From: Vreelandella rituensis
Lineage (GTDB): Bacteria > Pseudomonadota > Gammaproteobacteria > Pseudomonadales > Halomonadaceae
Length of the DNA: 64,000 bases
NCBI RefSeq assembly: GCF_003336665.1
Contig: NZ_QPIJ01000001.1
Span: 1-64,000 of the forward strand
Reading direction: 5' to 3'
Below, piece by piece: positions 23,529 to 33,149 of the stretch. Within the stretch, counting starts at the first letter, position 1, and each line of letters starts with the position of its first letter. Under the pieces are notes generated by a model. That model was given only the letters and a program-made list of their open reading frames with translations. It searched no databases and was not told the DNA's origin. The translations under genes were made by a program, and so were the position numbers.

Positions 23529-24308
23529 ATGGCACAGGGCATATTCAGTACCGAGCGCGTTACCACCCGCGAGAAACTTCCCCCAGGCTATTCCATGCTG
23601 CATTCGGAGTTTGGCGGTTACTTCTGCTCATTCGGCGACTGGGCTTCCGACGATTTCCGTACCCAGAAACAGGCTGGCATGGCCGCTCGACGGCACTACG
23701 GTCAAGTTCGTAGAGAGCAGAAGGCTCGCGAGCATGCGATGAAGCGGGGGGATGCCCCAGGCAGTGCCGAGGCTCAAGCGGTCAAGTTGGAGGCGATTCG
23801 TGCACGCTTGCAAGGGGAGTGGGACAACCCGGCGCTGATGGCCTTTGGCCCGCTGCTGCCCGATGCGGCCGAGGACGTAGCCCGCTTGTCCGACACTGCG
23901 CTTGTCCTGCCGATCACTTGGACCGCAGTGCAGGCGGCGAAGGAGAAAGACGATACAACCTTCGTCAAGGAGAAAGACGATACGCCCTTCATGGTCTTGG
24001 CTGCGAAGTATGAGTATGCAGACGTGGAGGCGAATGAGGCTCCCAGCGATGCCGTATTCGAGGGGATCATGGCGCGGGCAACCCCGGCAGGTAACTTTCC
24101 GAAGGGTGCCACCTTCCAGGAACAGGTCGCCATGCTGACCCGGCCCTACCTGACGATTTCCAAGGCCCAATACCTTCTGCTTATTTTCTCACAGGAATGG
24201 GTTGCCGATATCTTCGAAATCGACGGTACCTATTTCACCTATGGGGATGCAGATAACGGCTATGCCCTAATGCCCCTGAACGAGGAAGGGGTAAAAAAGA
24301 TTTCCTGA
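23529..24308 (+). CDS. Hypothetical protein with internal 9-residue duplication (259 aa)
   Basis: Soluble protein starting at ATG 23529 with AGGAG eight bases upstream. The N-terminus is Tyr/Phe-rich (SMLHSEFGGYFCSFGDWASDDF) and basic to residue 75. Near residue 140 two tandem copies of KEKDDTxFV/M appear, coded by a 27-bp tandem repeat. The C-terminal third is mixed alpha/beta with aromatic residues. Expressed from a shared-regulon promoter and followed by a good terminator. Function unknown. Confidence 0.65.
   Translation: MAQGIFSTERVTTREKLPPGYSMLHSEFGGYFCSFGDWASDDFRTQKQAGMAARRHYGQVRREQKAREHAMKRGDAPGSAEAQAVKLEAIRARLQGEWDNPALMAFGPLLPDAAEDVARLSDTALVLPITWTAVQAAKEKDDTTFVKEKDDTPFMVLAAKYEYADVEANEAPSDAVFEGIMARATPAGNFPKGATFQEQVAMLTRPYLTISKAQYLLLIFSQEWVADIFEIDGTYFTYGDADNGYALMPLNEEGVKKIS
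23940..23993 (+). repeat. 27-bp tandem duplication inside a gene
   Basis: Two adjacent units beginning AAGGAGAAAGACGATAC keep the reading frame and add nine residues. The copies differ at a few bases, so the duplication is not brand new. Confidence 0.75.
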
Positions 24309-24326
24309 TCGATTAGTCCAAGCCAT

Positions 24327-24368
24327 AGGCGCGCTTGCTGCCATTGAACCCGGCAGGGCGCGCCTTTT
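24327..24368 (+). terminator. Terminator after 23529-24308
   Basis: AGGCGCGC and GCTGCC pair with GGCAG and GCGCGCCT around a nine-base loop, followed by TTTT. It lies between convergent genes. Confidence 0.7.
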
Positions 24369-24421
24369 GCTATCGGGAGTTGGGAGGCTGATCGCGCCAG
24401 CCTCCCGAAGAGGCGTTTCGA

Positions 24422-26164
24422 TCAGAAGGTTTCCCAGTCTTCAGGTTCCGGCTGATGACGTACCGAAGCGAGATCACGGTTGGCGCCGTGGTTTGGAGGC
24501 GCAATGCCCACCGGTGCGCCAGCCGATAAGGTGAAGCCTGCGAGAAGGGCCGTGAGGTGTTCGGCTTGGCGACGCATATCGGCGGCGGCGTGGGTGGTCT
24601 CCTGCACCATGGAAGCGTTCTGTTGGGTGACACCATCCAGTTCACCAACCGCTGTATTTACCTGGCTGATGCCGATGGATTGCTCGCTGGCCCCTTCGGA
24701 GATCTCGTTGACTACCCCACTAACACGCTCGATACGTGCCACGATATCGCGCATGGTCTGGGCTGACGCCTGAACGACCTGCTCGCCCCCCTGAATATGC
24801 ACATTGGATGCTTCGATCAGCGTGCGAATCTGCCCGGAGGCGTCGGCACTGCGTTGAGCCAGGTTGCGGACCTCCTGGGCCACCACGGCAAAGCCGCGTC
24901 CGTGTTCGCCTGCACGTGCGGCTTCCACCGAGGCGTTCAAGGCCAGAATATTGGTCTGGAAGGCGATGCTGTCGATCATTTGAATGATGTCACTGATCTG
25001 GCGACTCGACTCGCGTATTTCCCCCATGGTGGCTTCCACCCGCGTCATGGAGGACTCGCCTTGCTTGGTGACGTTCGCAGCGTCGTGAGCTAGTTGCCTC
25101 GCCTGATCGGCGTTTTGGCTGCTGTGGTGAACCGTGGCGGTGATTTGCTCCATGGCCGATGAGGTTTGCTGCAGGCTCGCCGCGGACTGATCGGTGCGAC
25201 TGGCCAGATCGTCGTTAATCCGGGCGACCGTTTCGGAGGCCTGCTCCACAGCAAAGGCGGTGTTTCGCACTTGCCCAAGGATATGCTCGATCTGCGCCAG
25301 CAAATCATTGGTCTGGCTGGCCATTAGCGCGATTTCATCTTTCCCCTTGACCGGCACACGGCGGGAGAGGTCCCCCTGGCCTTCAGCGAAGTCGGCCGCA
25401 ATGGCTTGCAGGGCGGTGACCGTGGAGGTGATTCGGCCGCTCATGCGCCGCGTGACAAAGCCAGCCCCCAGGGCAGAGATCACCAGCAACAAGAGACCGG
25501 CAATCGCGTAGCGGATGGAGACCGCGACCAGACCGGCCTTGGACGCCGCTTCGATCTCAGTCATCGCCTGATCGATATCGGTGGTGTAGGCGCCAGCGCC
25601 CACCAGCCAGTCGAGTTCAGGAATGATCGTCACATAGGAGTGCTTGGTGGCATTTTCACCGGTGTCGGGATGCGCCCAGAGGTATTCGTAGACGCCACCG
25701 CCGTTGCGTCCCACCTCAAGCATCTCGCGGATGAAGGGGCGCCCTGCGGCGTCTTTGGCGTCGAGCATATCCCGGCCCTCGGTCTCGGGTACCGCCGACT
25801 GAACCCGCATGACGCCACCGGTATCGACCACGAAGACATAGTTGCTGCCCTCGAAGCGGATGCTGCGCAAGATCTCGGCGGCTTGCTCACGTACCTCTGG
25901 GGTAATCGTGGCGTGACGGTCCAGCAGGGGGGCAAGGGCAGTGGTGGCGGCTTGCACCACGTCGCTGACGCCTTGCTGGCGCATCTCAACCATCATGGCC
26001 CGCTGTTGTTCGAGAGAGGCGCGGTTTTCCTTGGCCTGTTCAATCACCCCGCCGGTCGAGACGATGATCGTCACGGCTGACAGGGGGACAAGCACCAGGG
26101 CGGCAATCCGGGTGGAGAGGCGCCGGTGGAAGGGTAAGGATCTGGACGTGGAGGTATTAGGCAT
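24422..26164 (-). CDS. Methyl-accepting chemotaxis protein with Cache domain and CheR tether
   Basis: Chemoreceptor of 580 residues. TM1 is near residues 17-40. A periplasmic sCache-type sensor (residues 45-190) has [14 protein letters not shown] and [19 protein letters not shown], typical of single Cache domains that bind small metabolites. TM2 is near 195-215, then HAMP, and a signalling domain with the hairpin tip [19 protein letters not shown]. The chain ends EDWETF, close to the NWETF pentapeptide that docks CheR/CheB methylation enzymes. Start ATG 26164 with AGGGA. No other chemotaxis gene is nearby, so it must feed an array coded elsewhere. Ligand unknown. Confidence 0.9.
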   Translation of the reverse strand: MPNTSTSRSLPFHRRLSTRIAALVLVPLSAVTIIVSTGGVIEQAKENRASLEQQRAMMVEMRQQGVSDVVQAATTALAPLLDRHATITPEVREQAAEILRSIRFEGSNYVFVVDTGGVMRVQSAVPETEGRDMLDAKDAAGRPFIREMLEVGRNGGGVYEYLWAHPDTGENATKHSYVTIIPELDWLVGAGAYTTDIDQAMTEIEAASKAGLVAVSIRYAIAGLLLLVISALGAGFVTRRMSGRITSTVTALQAIAADFAEGQGDLSRRVPVKGKDEIALMASQTNDLLAQIEHILGQVRNTAFAVEQASETVARINDDLASRTDQSAASLQQTSSAMEQITATVHHSSQNADQARQLAHDAANVTKQGESSMTRVEATMGEIRESSRQISDIIQMIDSIAFQTNILALNASVEAARAGEHGRGFAVVAQEVRNLAQRSADASGQIRTLIEASNVHIQGGEQVVQASAQTMRDIVARIERVSGVVNEISEGASEQSIGISQVNTAVGELDGVTQQNASMVQETTHAAADMRRQAEHLTALLAGFTLSAGAPVGIAPPNHGANRDLASVRHQPEPEDWETF

Positions 26165-26286
26165 TGTTGTATCCCTGGCAAGGGCTTTAAATATTGTGTA
26201 CTGACTACGATACCAGTTTTTAAAGCGCCAGCGTGAAGATAGGTGGACTGCCACAGACCTGCGCGGGCAAAAGATGGTCTATTTCT

Positions 26287-26316
26287 TGTATATGGGTTGA
26301 TATGTACTCATATATG
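26287..26316 (+). promoter_or_regulatory. Shared promoter element (copy f) and repeat leader
   Basis: TGTATATGGGTTG, then CTCATATATGAATTATGATGG. The following leader holds GCAACCGCCGCCC and GGCAACCGCC (26340-26370) before AGGAGAG. The leader is almost identical to that of 27253-27612. Confidence 0.6.
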
Positions 26317-26382
26317 AATTATGATGGTTTTACCGGGTAGCAACCGCCGCCCATGACAGGCAACCGCCAAAGGAGAGTCGCA

Positions 26383-27039
26383 ATGTCTCGTTACGATTGG
26401 GAAGCTGGCACGATCAAGATTCCGACCCGCGCATGGGTACCGCTCAAAAAGGTGTTGCGTGAGACACATAACGCTCAGCGCGAGCGCGTTCATAAACTGG
26501 CCGAGCAGGTTCAGCCGCGCCTGGCCGCTGAGTTCAAGGGCAAGCGTGACACCCATGAAAGCGCTGTGCGTTTCTTCACCTTCGACCTGGCCGAGAAGCT
26601 GTGCCGAGAAGAGTCCGTAGCCGATCTTGCGGCGGAACTGGTACTTGAGTCGCTGAAGGAGGGCAGTGCATGGCAGACCCGCAAGATCACCCAGGCCATG
26701 CTCGATACCTGCGTTGGCCCCAAGGCCACCAACAAGACGCTCCACTACAGCGGCGGCGAGTGGGATATCTCATTGGACGATACGGCTCGCACTGTGCATT
26801 GGGATGTGCATGAGAACAACCGAGCAGTGGAGGCGGCACGGGAATCACTGATGGGTCATACCCTATTCAAGGAGCTTAACCGTATCGACTACGGCAAGCA
26901 GAAGGCGATGGGTGGGGTGATTGTCGGCAACGACGAATACAATCAGGATGATTGCGGGTTGGGTGGCGGGGGTAACTACGAGACCGCCAGTTTCGGCAAG
27001 GCCGGAGAACGAGAAGGGCGCTGGCACTACCTGACCTGA
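26383..27039 (+). CDS. Hypothetical protein (218 aa)
   Basis: Start ATG 26383 with AGGAGAG seven bases upstream. The N-terminal 80 residues are basic and helical (LKKVLRETHNAQRERVHKLAEQVQ). The C-terminal part is beta-rich, ending in a Gly/Asn-rich stretch with GLGGGGNYETAS. No family recognised. It belongs to the shared-promoter group. A GTGCCGGGG/CCCCGGCAC hairpin (27047-27070) follows the stop without a T-run. Confidence 0.6.
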   Translation: MSRYDWEAGTIKIPTRAWVPLKKVLRETHNAQRERVHKLAEQVQPRLAAEFKGKRDTHESAVRFFTFDLAEKLCREESVADLAAELVLESLKEGSAWQTRKITQAMLDTCVGPKATNKTLHYSGGEWDISLDDTARTVHWDVHENNRAVEAARESLMGHTLFKELNRIDYGKQKAMGGVIVGNDEYNQDDCGLGGGGNYETASFGKAGEREGRWHYLT

Positions 27040-27158
27040 TCGCATTGTGCCGGGGCCTGGACCCCGGCACCGCTTTCAAAAACGGCGAAATCATCGCTGA
27101 TGGGGCAGGCGCGGCTTTGGTGCCTGTGACCGACTTCACGACCGGCCATGCGTCCTAA

Positions 27159-27186
27159 CATATTGGTTGCGCCATACCCATATACA
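27159..27186 (+). promoter_or_regulatory. Shared promoter element, inverted type (copy g)
   Basis: ACATATTGGTTGC then GCCATACCCATATAC, an inverted ATATGG half-site pair, followed by a TATAAT box at 27190-27195. The leader has GCAACCGCCGCCC and GGCAACCGCC before GGAG. Confidence 0.6.
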
Positions 27187-27252
27187 AAGCTATAATACTT
27201 ACTTGGGCTAGCAACCGCCGCCCACTACCGGCAACCGCCAATGGAGATACCC

Positions 27253-27612
27253 ATGTTGAATGATATGACTGACCGCGAGTTCGATACCATTTTGGCTGCG
27301 CTGCGTTTGTTTCAGGCAACGCCAACCGAAAATATGCCGGATGCCATTCTTGCCATTGCTCAGGATAGTGGCGCCAGCATGCTCGATGATGACGAGATTG
27401 ACGCCCTTTGTGAGCGTCTGAATACCGAAGACACCAGTTCTCTGCCACCCGAAGTCCGCGCCACGGCAGCCTTGGGTCTGATTCACGCCATCCTCGACGG
27501 CAGCCCCGACGAGGAACCCGTTGAGTGGGACAGCGAGACCCTCTCCGAGGTGGCCAATGTCGTGACCGACCACGGCTATGTCATTCGTCAGCCGGGCGAC
27601 GAGGAGGAGTAA
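27253..27612 (+). CDS. Small acidic protein (119 aa)
   Basis: Start ATG 27253 has GGAG six bases upstream; the ATG at 27241 precedes that ribosome site. Strongly acidic (pI estimated low) with an even helical pattern (LAALRLFQATPTENMPDAIL) and acidic tail PGDEEE. Such acidic small proteins on mobile elements may be DNA mimics or inhibitors, but nothing here proves it. Shared-promoter group member. Confidence 0.55.
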   Translation: MLNDMTDREFDTILAALRLFQATPTENMPDAILAIAQDSGASMLDDDEIDALCERLNTEDTSSLPPEVRATAALGLIHAILDGSPDEEPVEWDSETLSEVANVVTDHGYVIRQPGDEEE

Positions 27613-27806
27613 GGATTGACGCATGCCGTCACGACTGGCGGCATGCTACCCCCATTTCCCCCCTGCCTATCTCTGGTGGGGGCAAGCACCGGGCGACGGC
27701 CTCCAAGCGCCAGCCATTCACCCGAAATCTGCAAATTCGGATATACTGAGTAGTACATTATTCTTATAGTAATACTCATAAAACAAGTTTAGCAGGAGGC
27801 GGCGTT

Positions 27807-28439
27807 GTGACTACCTGGATAGTGGCGAAAAGTCGGCAAGGGAAGCATGTACCTCAGTGGCAGGCCAGTCGGCGCGGCGATGATTACCCTCTTTGCGAAT
27901 GGGAGGTGTACGAAGTGGCCTCGGGCTGCGCCAAGACCGCGATCACGAAAGCCCAGCAGTTGCGTATTCAGCAACGCTGCTTGACCGATGAGCAAACCGC
28001 TTTGGTCATGGGCTTGCTGGCCGACGCTCGCCGTCGACCGGACTACCAGTGCGCCTACCCCATACCCGCAGGCTCTGCCAAAGGGATGCCCAGCAAGAAA
28101 CACACCGCGTTACGTCGACTGGCGATGCTTGGGTTGGTGGCGTTGGATGAGGCGAGCGGCAGGGCATCGCTTTCGATCTCCGCCTGGAACTTGGTTGTCT
28201 CGCCACCGGCGGTCGTGTTGAGCGCACGACCACGCCATGAGGGCGTGACGATGCGCCCCATGACCCTTGCCGAGAAGGCTGATCGCGCCAAGGCTCTGGC
28301 TCCGCCTAGCAAGTCCAAGAATCCCCCAAAAGAAAAGCCGCTTTTTCAGGTGGTTCGCAATTCGCTTGAGGTGCGTCATGAAATTGCCGCACAGGCACTC
28401 GCCGCCAAGCAAAACCAGTTCGCCGCTCGGCACTGGTGA
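27807..28439 (+). CDS. Hypothetical protein, paralogue of the gene split by the tnpB element
   Basis: Starts at GTG 27807 after AGGAGG. 210 residues. The N-terminus TTWIVAKSRQGKHVPQW resembles PTFIIAKSRTTRQW of the gene at 58807, and residues 92-112 (MPSKKHTALRRLAMLGL) align with the 3' part of that gene (IPADWHSAARSLARKSL). The middle is helical and the tail basic with KSKNPPKEKPLF. The helix pattern could be a winged-helix-like fold, but no motif is decisive. Confidence 0.55.
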   Translation: MTTWIVAKSRQGKHVPQWQASRRGDDYPLCEWEVYEVASGCAKTAITKAQQLRIQQRCLTDEQTALVMGLLADARRRPDYQCAYPIPAGSAKGMPSKKHTALRRLAMLGLVALDEASGRASLSISAWNLVVSPPAVVLSARPRHEGVTMRPMTLAEKADRAKALAPPSKSKNPPKEKPLFQVVRNSLEVRHEIAAQALAAKQNQFAARHW

Positions 28440-28501
28440 TTTACCCTCGGGACTGCCGACAGGTCGGCGCTCTCTCGACATACCCGTACAAGGACTTTCC
28501 C

Positions 28502-29245
28502 ATGCTATCCAATGCCTTTCGTCGCACGCTCCCACACGCCCTGCTGATTGTCTCTCTAGGCGGCCTGCTCGCCGGGTGCAGCACCCCCTCGGCCACGGAG
28601 AAGGCGCTGGCGCGTGAAGCCGCCCTCCATGAGCGAGATATGAAACGAGACGCCCAGGCATCCAAGGCTCGCCTGGCTGCCGCTACTCAGCAGATCGAGC
28701 GGCTTCCGGACTGGATGATCGTTAAACCGGCCCCGGACAGCACCGGCATGTACGGGGTGGGCATCGGTGAGAGTGAAACCCTGATGCTGGCGCTGCGTAA
28801 GGCCAATCTGGAAGCCCGTTTCGACGTGGCCAAGGAGATCAATCAGGTGCTTTCCGCCGAAGAGACCAGCATCGGCGGCGGGGATGAGCAGTACAAGAGC
28901 ATCGTGAATACCTTTGTCGACTCGGTGAACCTCTCGGGAGTGGCGGACGTTGATCGCAGCGTACAGGCCAGTCCCGCGGGTTACCGGGTCTATACCCTGG
29001 TCAAGCTGCCGTTTCCGGAGTTCAACAAGGCCATGCAGGCGTTTAATGATGACGGCTTTGCCCGCGCCGCCCAAAACGAGATGGCCAGTGCCTACGAGCA
29101 GTTGATGACGCGAGTGAACGACAGCCCGGCCTACGAGCCTACCGAGGTCGAAGTGGACCGTAATGCCGTCAGTCTGATCGGTGACCCCGAAGCCACGCCG
29201 GACGCGGCGCTGGTCAAAGCCTTGCAGCAGGCCCAGGCGCGCTAA
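28502..29245 (+). CDS. LPP20/FlgT-like lipoprotein
   Basis: 247 residues with a lipoprotein signal peptide: MLSNAFRRTLPHALL, hydrophobic core and lipobox LLAGC (Cys about 26). The mature part contains a MYGVGIGESETLMLALRKA segment leading into A-x-x-x-A-R helices and a strand RVYTLVKLPF, the pattern of the LPP20/FlgT N-domain fold. AAGGA precedes ATG 28502. It is followed 37 bases later by a second lipoprotein gene with a related domain, so the two likely act together at the outer membrane. Confidence 0.7.
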   Translation: MLSNAFRRTLPHALLIVSLGGLLAGCSTPSATEKALAREAALHERDMKRDAQASKARLAAATQQIERLPDWMIVKPAPDSTGMYGVGIGESETLMLALRKANLEARFDVAKEINQVLSAEETSIGGGDEQYKSIVNTFVDSVNLSGVADVDRSVQASPAGYRVYTLVKLPFPEFNKAMQAFNDDGFARAAQNEMASAYEQLMTRVNDSPAYEPTEVEVDRNAVSLIGDPEATPDAALVKALQQAQAR

Positions 29246-29282
29246 TCGCCCTGCACCGCTCTCTATCATCACGGAGGATGCC

Positions 29283-30881
29283 ATGTTTCGATACCTTTCC
29301 CGCCCGCCGGTTGTCGCCTCACTGGTGCTGGCGCTGGGCAGCCTGACAGGCTGTGCTGGCAGTCCTGATGCGGCTCTCAGTCAGCCCGGATTGACCGCGG
29401 CGACACCCCTCAAGGCGCTCACAGACAAGGAGCAGTTTGCCGGGCAGGCGGTATCACAGTTGGCCGATGCCAGTGGCAAGGTGGATGAAACAGGCGGCTG
29501 GGAGCGCCAGACCGGGACGCTTTATCGCAGCGAGATTGATCGTTTCGAGGGCGGTTTCGCCCAGGCGCCGGGACTTGGCTTTTCAGGGGTCATCTCCCGG
29601 CAATATACCTTGGGGGACCGTGACACCCTGGCGGATGCCCGCCGCCATCTGCAGGAGGAGATCCTGCAGGAAGGGATACGCCAGGCGGGGGCCTACGTCA
29701 GCCGCCAGGAGGTCCTCGATCATACCGGCATGCTTGAAGAGACGCTGACGGTACTGACCGCTGCCAACCTTGAGCGGGAAACTTTGAATGAGGAGGTCAC
29801 TACCTCGGTGGGCGGGCGCCCCGTTCTCACGCTCCGGGTACGCGTATCCACCGATGGCGAGGCCCTGGCAGCGCGGGTGGCGTCCCTCCATCAGGACCGC
29901 CGCGCCCAGGAGGCCTTGGTGCGAGTGGGTATGGAGAATGACCGCTTGCGCCGCCAGCTGCAGCACCGCACCTTGGCCGATCTGAAGCAAACACCTAACG
30001 GCAAACTCAATGCCGACTTGCCGGTGGTGGAATCCCCGGTTTTGCCCAAGGTTTCTTCAGGGCAGGGCCAGGCCGAGCTGCCGGTTGCCGGACGCCCGCC
30101 TGGGGGCTTTAGCAAGACGCTGGTTCCTTCCCAGGCATTCATCCCCGAACATTCCGGGATGCGTTTGCTGCCCGAAAGCCAGCAGCCGCTTTATCAACTT
30201 GGGGTAGTGGAGGACTTCAACGAGTGGTGGCGGCGCCAGCGAGTCAACAGTGAGATGGCGGATAAGTTGCTCAGCAGCTTTAAGCGCCAGCTGGACTTTG
30301 AAATTGACAAGGCAACGAATCCCGGCGAGCGGCATGCGTCCTACCGGGTTCGCGTTCAAGGGCTGGATATCAATCGGCTGCAAGGGCTGGTCAGCCAGGC
30401 ATGGGGCTTTCCCTTTGCCGGCAAGCGTTGGGTCGCCCAGGACGACATCGAGCGCATGACCCCGGCGGAGGAGGTCAATTTCTGGACGGCGTGGTGGGCC
30501 TATGCCTCGACCCCGCTGGGGCTGGATGTGACGCTTGATTCGCGGCGCAAGGGGGGTGTGAGTGGCTTTAACGAGACGGTCGGCCACTACCTGGTGGCAC
30601 CGGTGCGGCTGGCGCAGGGGGCAGACGGCAATCCAGTGATCGCGGCGATCATAGAAATGGATGACCTGGCACCTGACAATATTCGCAAAAGTGGGCGATT
30701 GCCCGAGGGTGTGGCGCTGGCGGTGATCGACTTTGCCGTGAACGAGCGCGTGACCATGAGTTCGCAAGGCGACCTGCATATCACCTTTCGCAGCCGCGAC
30801 GCGAGGGTGGTGCCGGCCCGTATCGTGCCGCGCCTGACGACGCGTAACCCCCGTGGCTCGCGCAACGTGCGCCTGCTGTGA
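29283..30881 (+). CDS. Large lipoprotein with FlgT-like N-domain
   Basis: 532 residues. Signal peptide with lipobox LTGC (Cys about 20). Residues 95-200 show the same A-R-x-x-x-x-EI-QxG-R pattern as the preceding lipoprotein (DTLADARRHLQEEILQEG, then VGGRPVLTLRVRVSTDGE). A coiled segment with QEALVRVGMENDRLRRQLQ follows. The last 200 residues are mixed alpha/beta with many Trp (WWRRQR, FWTAWWAYA) and a closing basic strand. Good GGAGG site. Role unknown; a surface assembly partner of the upstream lipoprotein is inferred. Confidence 0.65.
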   Translation: MFRYLSRPPVVASLVLALGSLTGCAGSPDAALSQPGLTAATPLKALTDKEQFAGQAVSQLADASGKVDETGGWERQTGTLYRSEIDRFEGGFAQAPGLGFSGVISRQYTLGDRDTLADARRHLQEEILQEGIRQAGAYVSRQEVLDHTGMLEETLTVLTAANLERETLNEEVTTSVGGRPVLTLRVRVSTDGEALAARVASLHQDRRAQEALVRVGMENDRLRRQLQHRTLADLKQTPNGKLNADLPVVESPVLPKVSSGQGQAELPVAGRPPGGFSKTLVPSQAFIPEHSGMRLLPESQQPLYQLGVVEDFNEWWRRQRVNSEMADKLLSSFKRQLDFEIDKATNPGERHASYRVRVQGLDINRLQGLVSQAWGFPFAGKRWVAQDDIERMTPAEEVNFWTAWWAYASTPLGLDVTLDSRRKGGVSGFNETVGHYLVAPVRLAQGADGNPVIAAIIEMDDLAPDNIRKSGRLPEGVALAVIDFAVNERVTMSSQGDLHITFRSRDARVVPARIVPRLTTRNPRGSRNVRLL

Positions 30882-30909
30882 CCGGTCAGCGGATCGGGTA
30901 GAAATATCT

Positions 30910-30942
30910 TTATATATGGGTTGCATCAGTTCTGTATATGGG
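30910..30942 (+). promoter_or_regulatory. Shared promoter element, direct type (copy h)
   Basis: TATATATGGGTTGC then after eight bases TGTATATGGGC: the same half site twice in the same orientation. The leader continues with GCGGCAACCGCTGC and GGCAATCGCC before AAGGAGAG at 31000-31007. Confidence 0.65.
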
Positions 30943-31010
30943 CTAAAGTGTCGTTATGGAAGCGGCAACCGCTGCTTCATTCAAGGCAATCGCCTAGCAA
31001 GGAGAGTCAC

Positions 31011-31475
31011 ATGGCAAATTTCTACGGTGTTGAGCGCAGCAATTACGTTCGTTTCCAGCCCGAAGCGATGGAAGTCGTCGCGGCGTATTGCGATCTGTTC
31101 GAGATTGCGCTGGCGGAGAGCGATGGTCGTCACTGCTTGCTCCCTTCCGAGCAAAGCGAGGACGGCTGTTTTGGGTCCCAGGGTTTTGTGGCGCGGGATT
31201 CGCTTCTTTGTGGCGCTCTTGAAGGTCTCGATTTCCAGGAGGGCGATGAAGCAGAGGTGGACATTGATCTCAGTGAGGTGGCGAAACACATGCAGCCTGG
31301 GGAAGTGCTGGTTGTCGAGAAGGCGGGGGCTGAAAAACTGCGTTACGTGACGGGCTTTGCCGAGGCTTACAACCATCTGGGAGAGTGCGTGACCCTGAAT
31401 ATCAGTGAGATCTACCAAAGAGCCGCTGATGCCTTCGGTGTTGATAGAAACACGATCACACACGCCAGCTATTGA
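31011..31475 (+). CDS. Hypothetical protein (154 aa)
   Basis: Begins at ATG 31011 with AAGGAGAG. Soluble acidic protein, with a helix early (EAMEVVAAYCDLFEIALAE) and beta-rich middle. First gene after promoter copy h; a GGCGGGCC/GGCCCGCC hairpin (31491-31512) follows, then the next gene with its own CAACCGC leader. Family unknown. Confidence 0.6.
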   Translation: MANFYGVERSNYVRFQPEAMEVVAAYCDLFEIALAESDGRHCLLPSEQSEDGCFGSQGFVARDSLLCGALEGLDFQEGDEAEVDIDLSEVAKHMQPGEVLVVEKAGAEKLRYVTGFAEAYNHLGECVTLNISEIYQRAADAFGVDRNTITHASY

Positions 31476-31569
31476 ACCATCCCAGCAATGGGCGGGCCAT
31501 CACAGGCCCGCCTTGTACGAAGGCGGCAACCGCCGCTGATTGAGACTGCAACCGCCACAGGAGAACGAC

Positions 31570-32256
31570 ATGATTCCCGCCATGAATATCACCCACGCAA
31601 ACGCCAATCCCGCTGCAGAAAAGGGCCTTCTCTACAAAGGGAACGTCAAGGACTGGTACGTTGATGCCCAGCTGCTTGAGGCTTCCAACGCTCAGGAGCG
31701 CGAGCAGATCGAGGCGGGTGATGACGCCCTGCCTTACGACATCCAGGTTCACAAACTCGGCGAGCAGCTTTTCATTACCATGACGCGCTTCGGCCTTGAA
31801 GTGGCGTGTCTCTCGGTGGAGGTAGATAAGGGCGTTCCGACAGTCCACCTGGGCGACCGATACGATATGGGCGCTCACCTTCACTTCGCTCATGGGGGCA
31901 TCGTGATTACCCCGGATTCGAAGGATGAAGCCCTGGAGCCGGCTCCCAAAGATCGCTATAGCTACGAAGATGCTAATGCGCGACTTCTTCCCATGCACGG
32001 TAACGCCTCCCTGGAGGTGCAACGTCGCCAAGTGTTCGATGAGCTTTTCGAGAACTATGACTTTGGCTGGGAGATCGAGGCCTCGGGTGCCGCGTTCCAC
32101 ACTGAAAACGAATGGTGCATGCGCGTCGTCGCAGTGACCGATGCCGATAAAGCCACCCTGACGTTCAAGGTGAGGTTCGTCGAAGGCACCACCATTCCGT
32201 GCATGGTCGATGCTCTGGATATGGCGGACGGTACCCAGGTGGGTAACCCCGGCTGA
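31570..32256 (+). CDS. Hypothetical protein (228 aa)
   Basis: Start ATG 31570 with AGGAGA. The leader contains GGCGGCAACCGCCGC and GCAACCGCC but no ATATGGG element, so it is probably read from the upstream promoter. Acidic, beta-rich sequence; the Met-rich start IPAMNITHANANP could be disordered. No motif recognised. A GGCACCCC/GGGGTGCC hairpin (32266-32290) lies after the stop. Confidence 0.6.
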   Translation: MIPAMNITHANANPAAEKGLLYKGNVKDWYVDAQLLEASNAQEREQIEAGDDALPYDIQVHKLGEQLFITMTRFGLEVACLSVEVDKGVPTVHLGDRYDMGAHLHFAHGGIVITPDSKDEALEPAPKDRYSYEDANARLLPMHGNASLEVQRRQVFDELFENYDFGWEIEASGAAFHTENEWCMRVVAVTDADKATLTFKVRFVEGTTIPCMVDALDMADGTQVGNPG

Positions 32257-32345
32257 CAAGGGAACGGCACCCCGGCCTTGCTGGGGTGCCACTCACCGCG
32301 GTTTGACGATTTCAAGGCACACACAAACAACAAAGGGACATCCCA

Positions 32346-32726
32346 ATGCGGGCAATCATCCTGAATTCACGCAACTGGCGCATTTGGTCGGTTCAGCTGC
32401 AGGGTCGCAACGACAAGGAGCGTGAGGCGGAAATCCGCCGCTACTTGGCCCCGGTCGCCGTCGAGGCACTGCCGGTCGACTGGTACGGTCACCGTGTCTT
32501 TATCGATAGTCAGGCGTGGCTGAACGAGGCGACATCATTGACTCAGCCGTTCACCGAGCTTGAGGGGCTTGAGGACCAGCCGCTGCTGGGTCTGGTCATG
32601 CTGACCGGACGGCATTCAATTTCCGGGGCTATGGCACCCGCCACACTGACGTTCGAAGCCCTACGGCGCAGCGTTTCATTTCAACGCAATCCAGACAGAT
32701 TGCGTCAACAGATCAAGGTCGGCTAA
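32346..32726 (+). CDS. Hypothetical protein (126 aa)
   Basis: Begins at ATG 32346 after AAAGGGACA. Mixed alpha/beta with RNWRIWSVQLQGRNDKE and VDWYGHRVFIDSQAW. Family unknown. It ends 18 bases before the Xre regulator and is probably in one transcript with it. Confidence 0.5.
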   Translation: MRAIILNSRNWRIWSVQLQGRNDKEREAEIRRYLAPVAVEALPVDWYGHRVFIDSQAWLNEATSLTQPFTELEGLEDQPLLGLVMLTGRHSISGAMAPATLTFEALRRSVSFQRNPDRLRQQIKVG

Positions 32727-32744
32727 CTGCCAGGAGGATTACAC

Positions 32745-33149
32745 ATGACCATAAAATCACGTTCCCCGCTGGGTAAGCGCATCGTTTTGATTATGACGGC
32801 TCGGGGTATGTCGCCAAAGGATCTTTCCAGAGTATCGGGAATTCCGCCATCCACGCTAAGCCGGGTGATGGCCTGCAGAAGTGCCAATCCCCGCCTGGAC
32901 ACCCTGGAGCGAATCGCTTCTGCGCTAGGGGTGCCAATTGCGGAGCTGTTTGCCTGCGAAGCCGCCGATGCGGAAAACGATAAGGCGGAAGATAAGCTGA
33001 AAGGGGAGGTCGATATTCTGATGGAAGAAATTCACCTTGGCCTTAGCTCAGGGCAGCTGGTAAAAGAGGATATCGCGCTGTTACGTCACGTGACCCGTCA
33101 CAATGCCACCTCACGTTGCGCTCCAGAGCAGTGCCAGGCGGCGGGATAG
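32745..33149 (+). CDS. Xre-family helix-turn-helix regulator
   Basis: 134 residues. The N-terminal domain (residues 8-66) is a Xre/Cro helix-turn-helix: GMSPKDLSRVSGIPPSTLSRVM as helices 2-3 and RLDTLERIASALGVPIAELF as helices 4-5. The C-terminal half is acidic and helical, likely for dimerisation. AGGAGG lies before the ATG. It is a reasonable candidate for binding the repeated promoter element of this window, but nothing in the sequence proves that. Confidence 0.85.
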   Translation: MTIKSRSPLGKRIVLIMTARGMSPKDLSRVSGIPPSTLSRVMACRSANPRLDTLERIASALGVPIAELFACEAADAENDKAEDKLKGEVDILMEEIHLGLSSGQLVKEDIALLRHVTRHNATSRCAPEQCQAAG

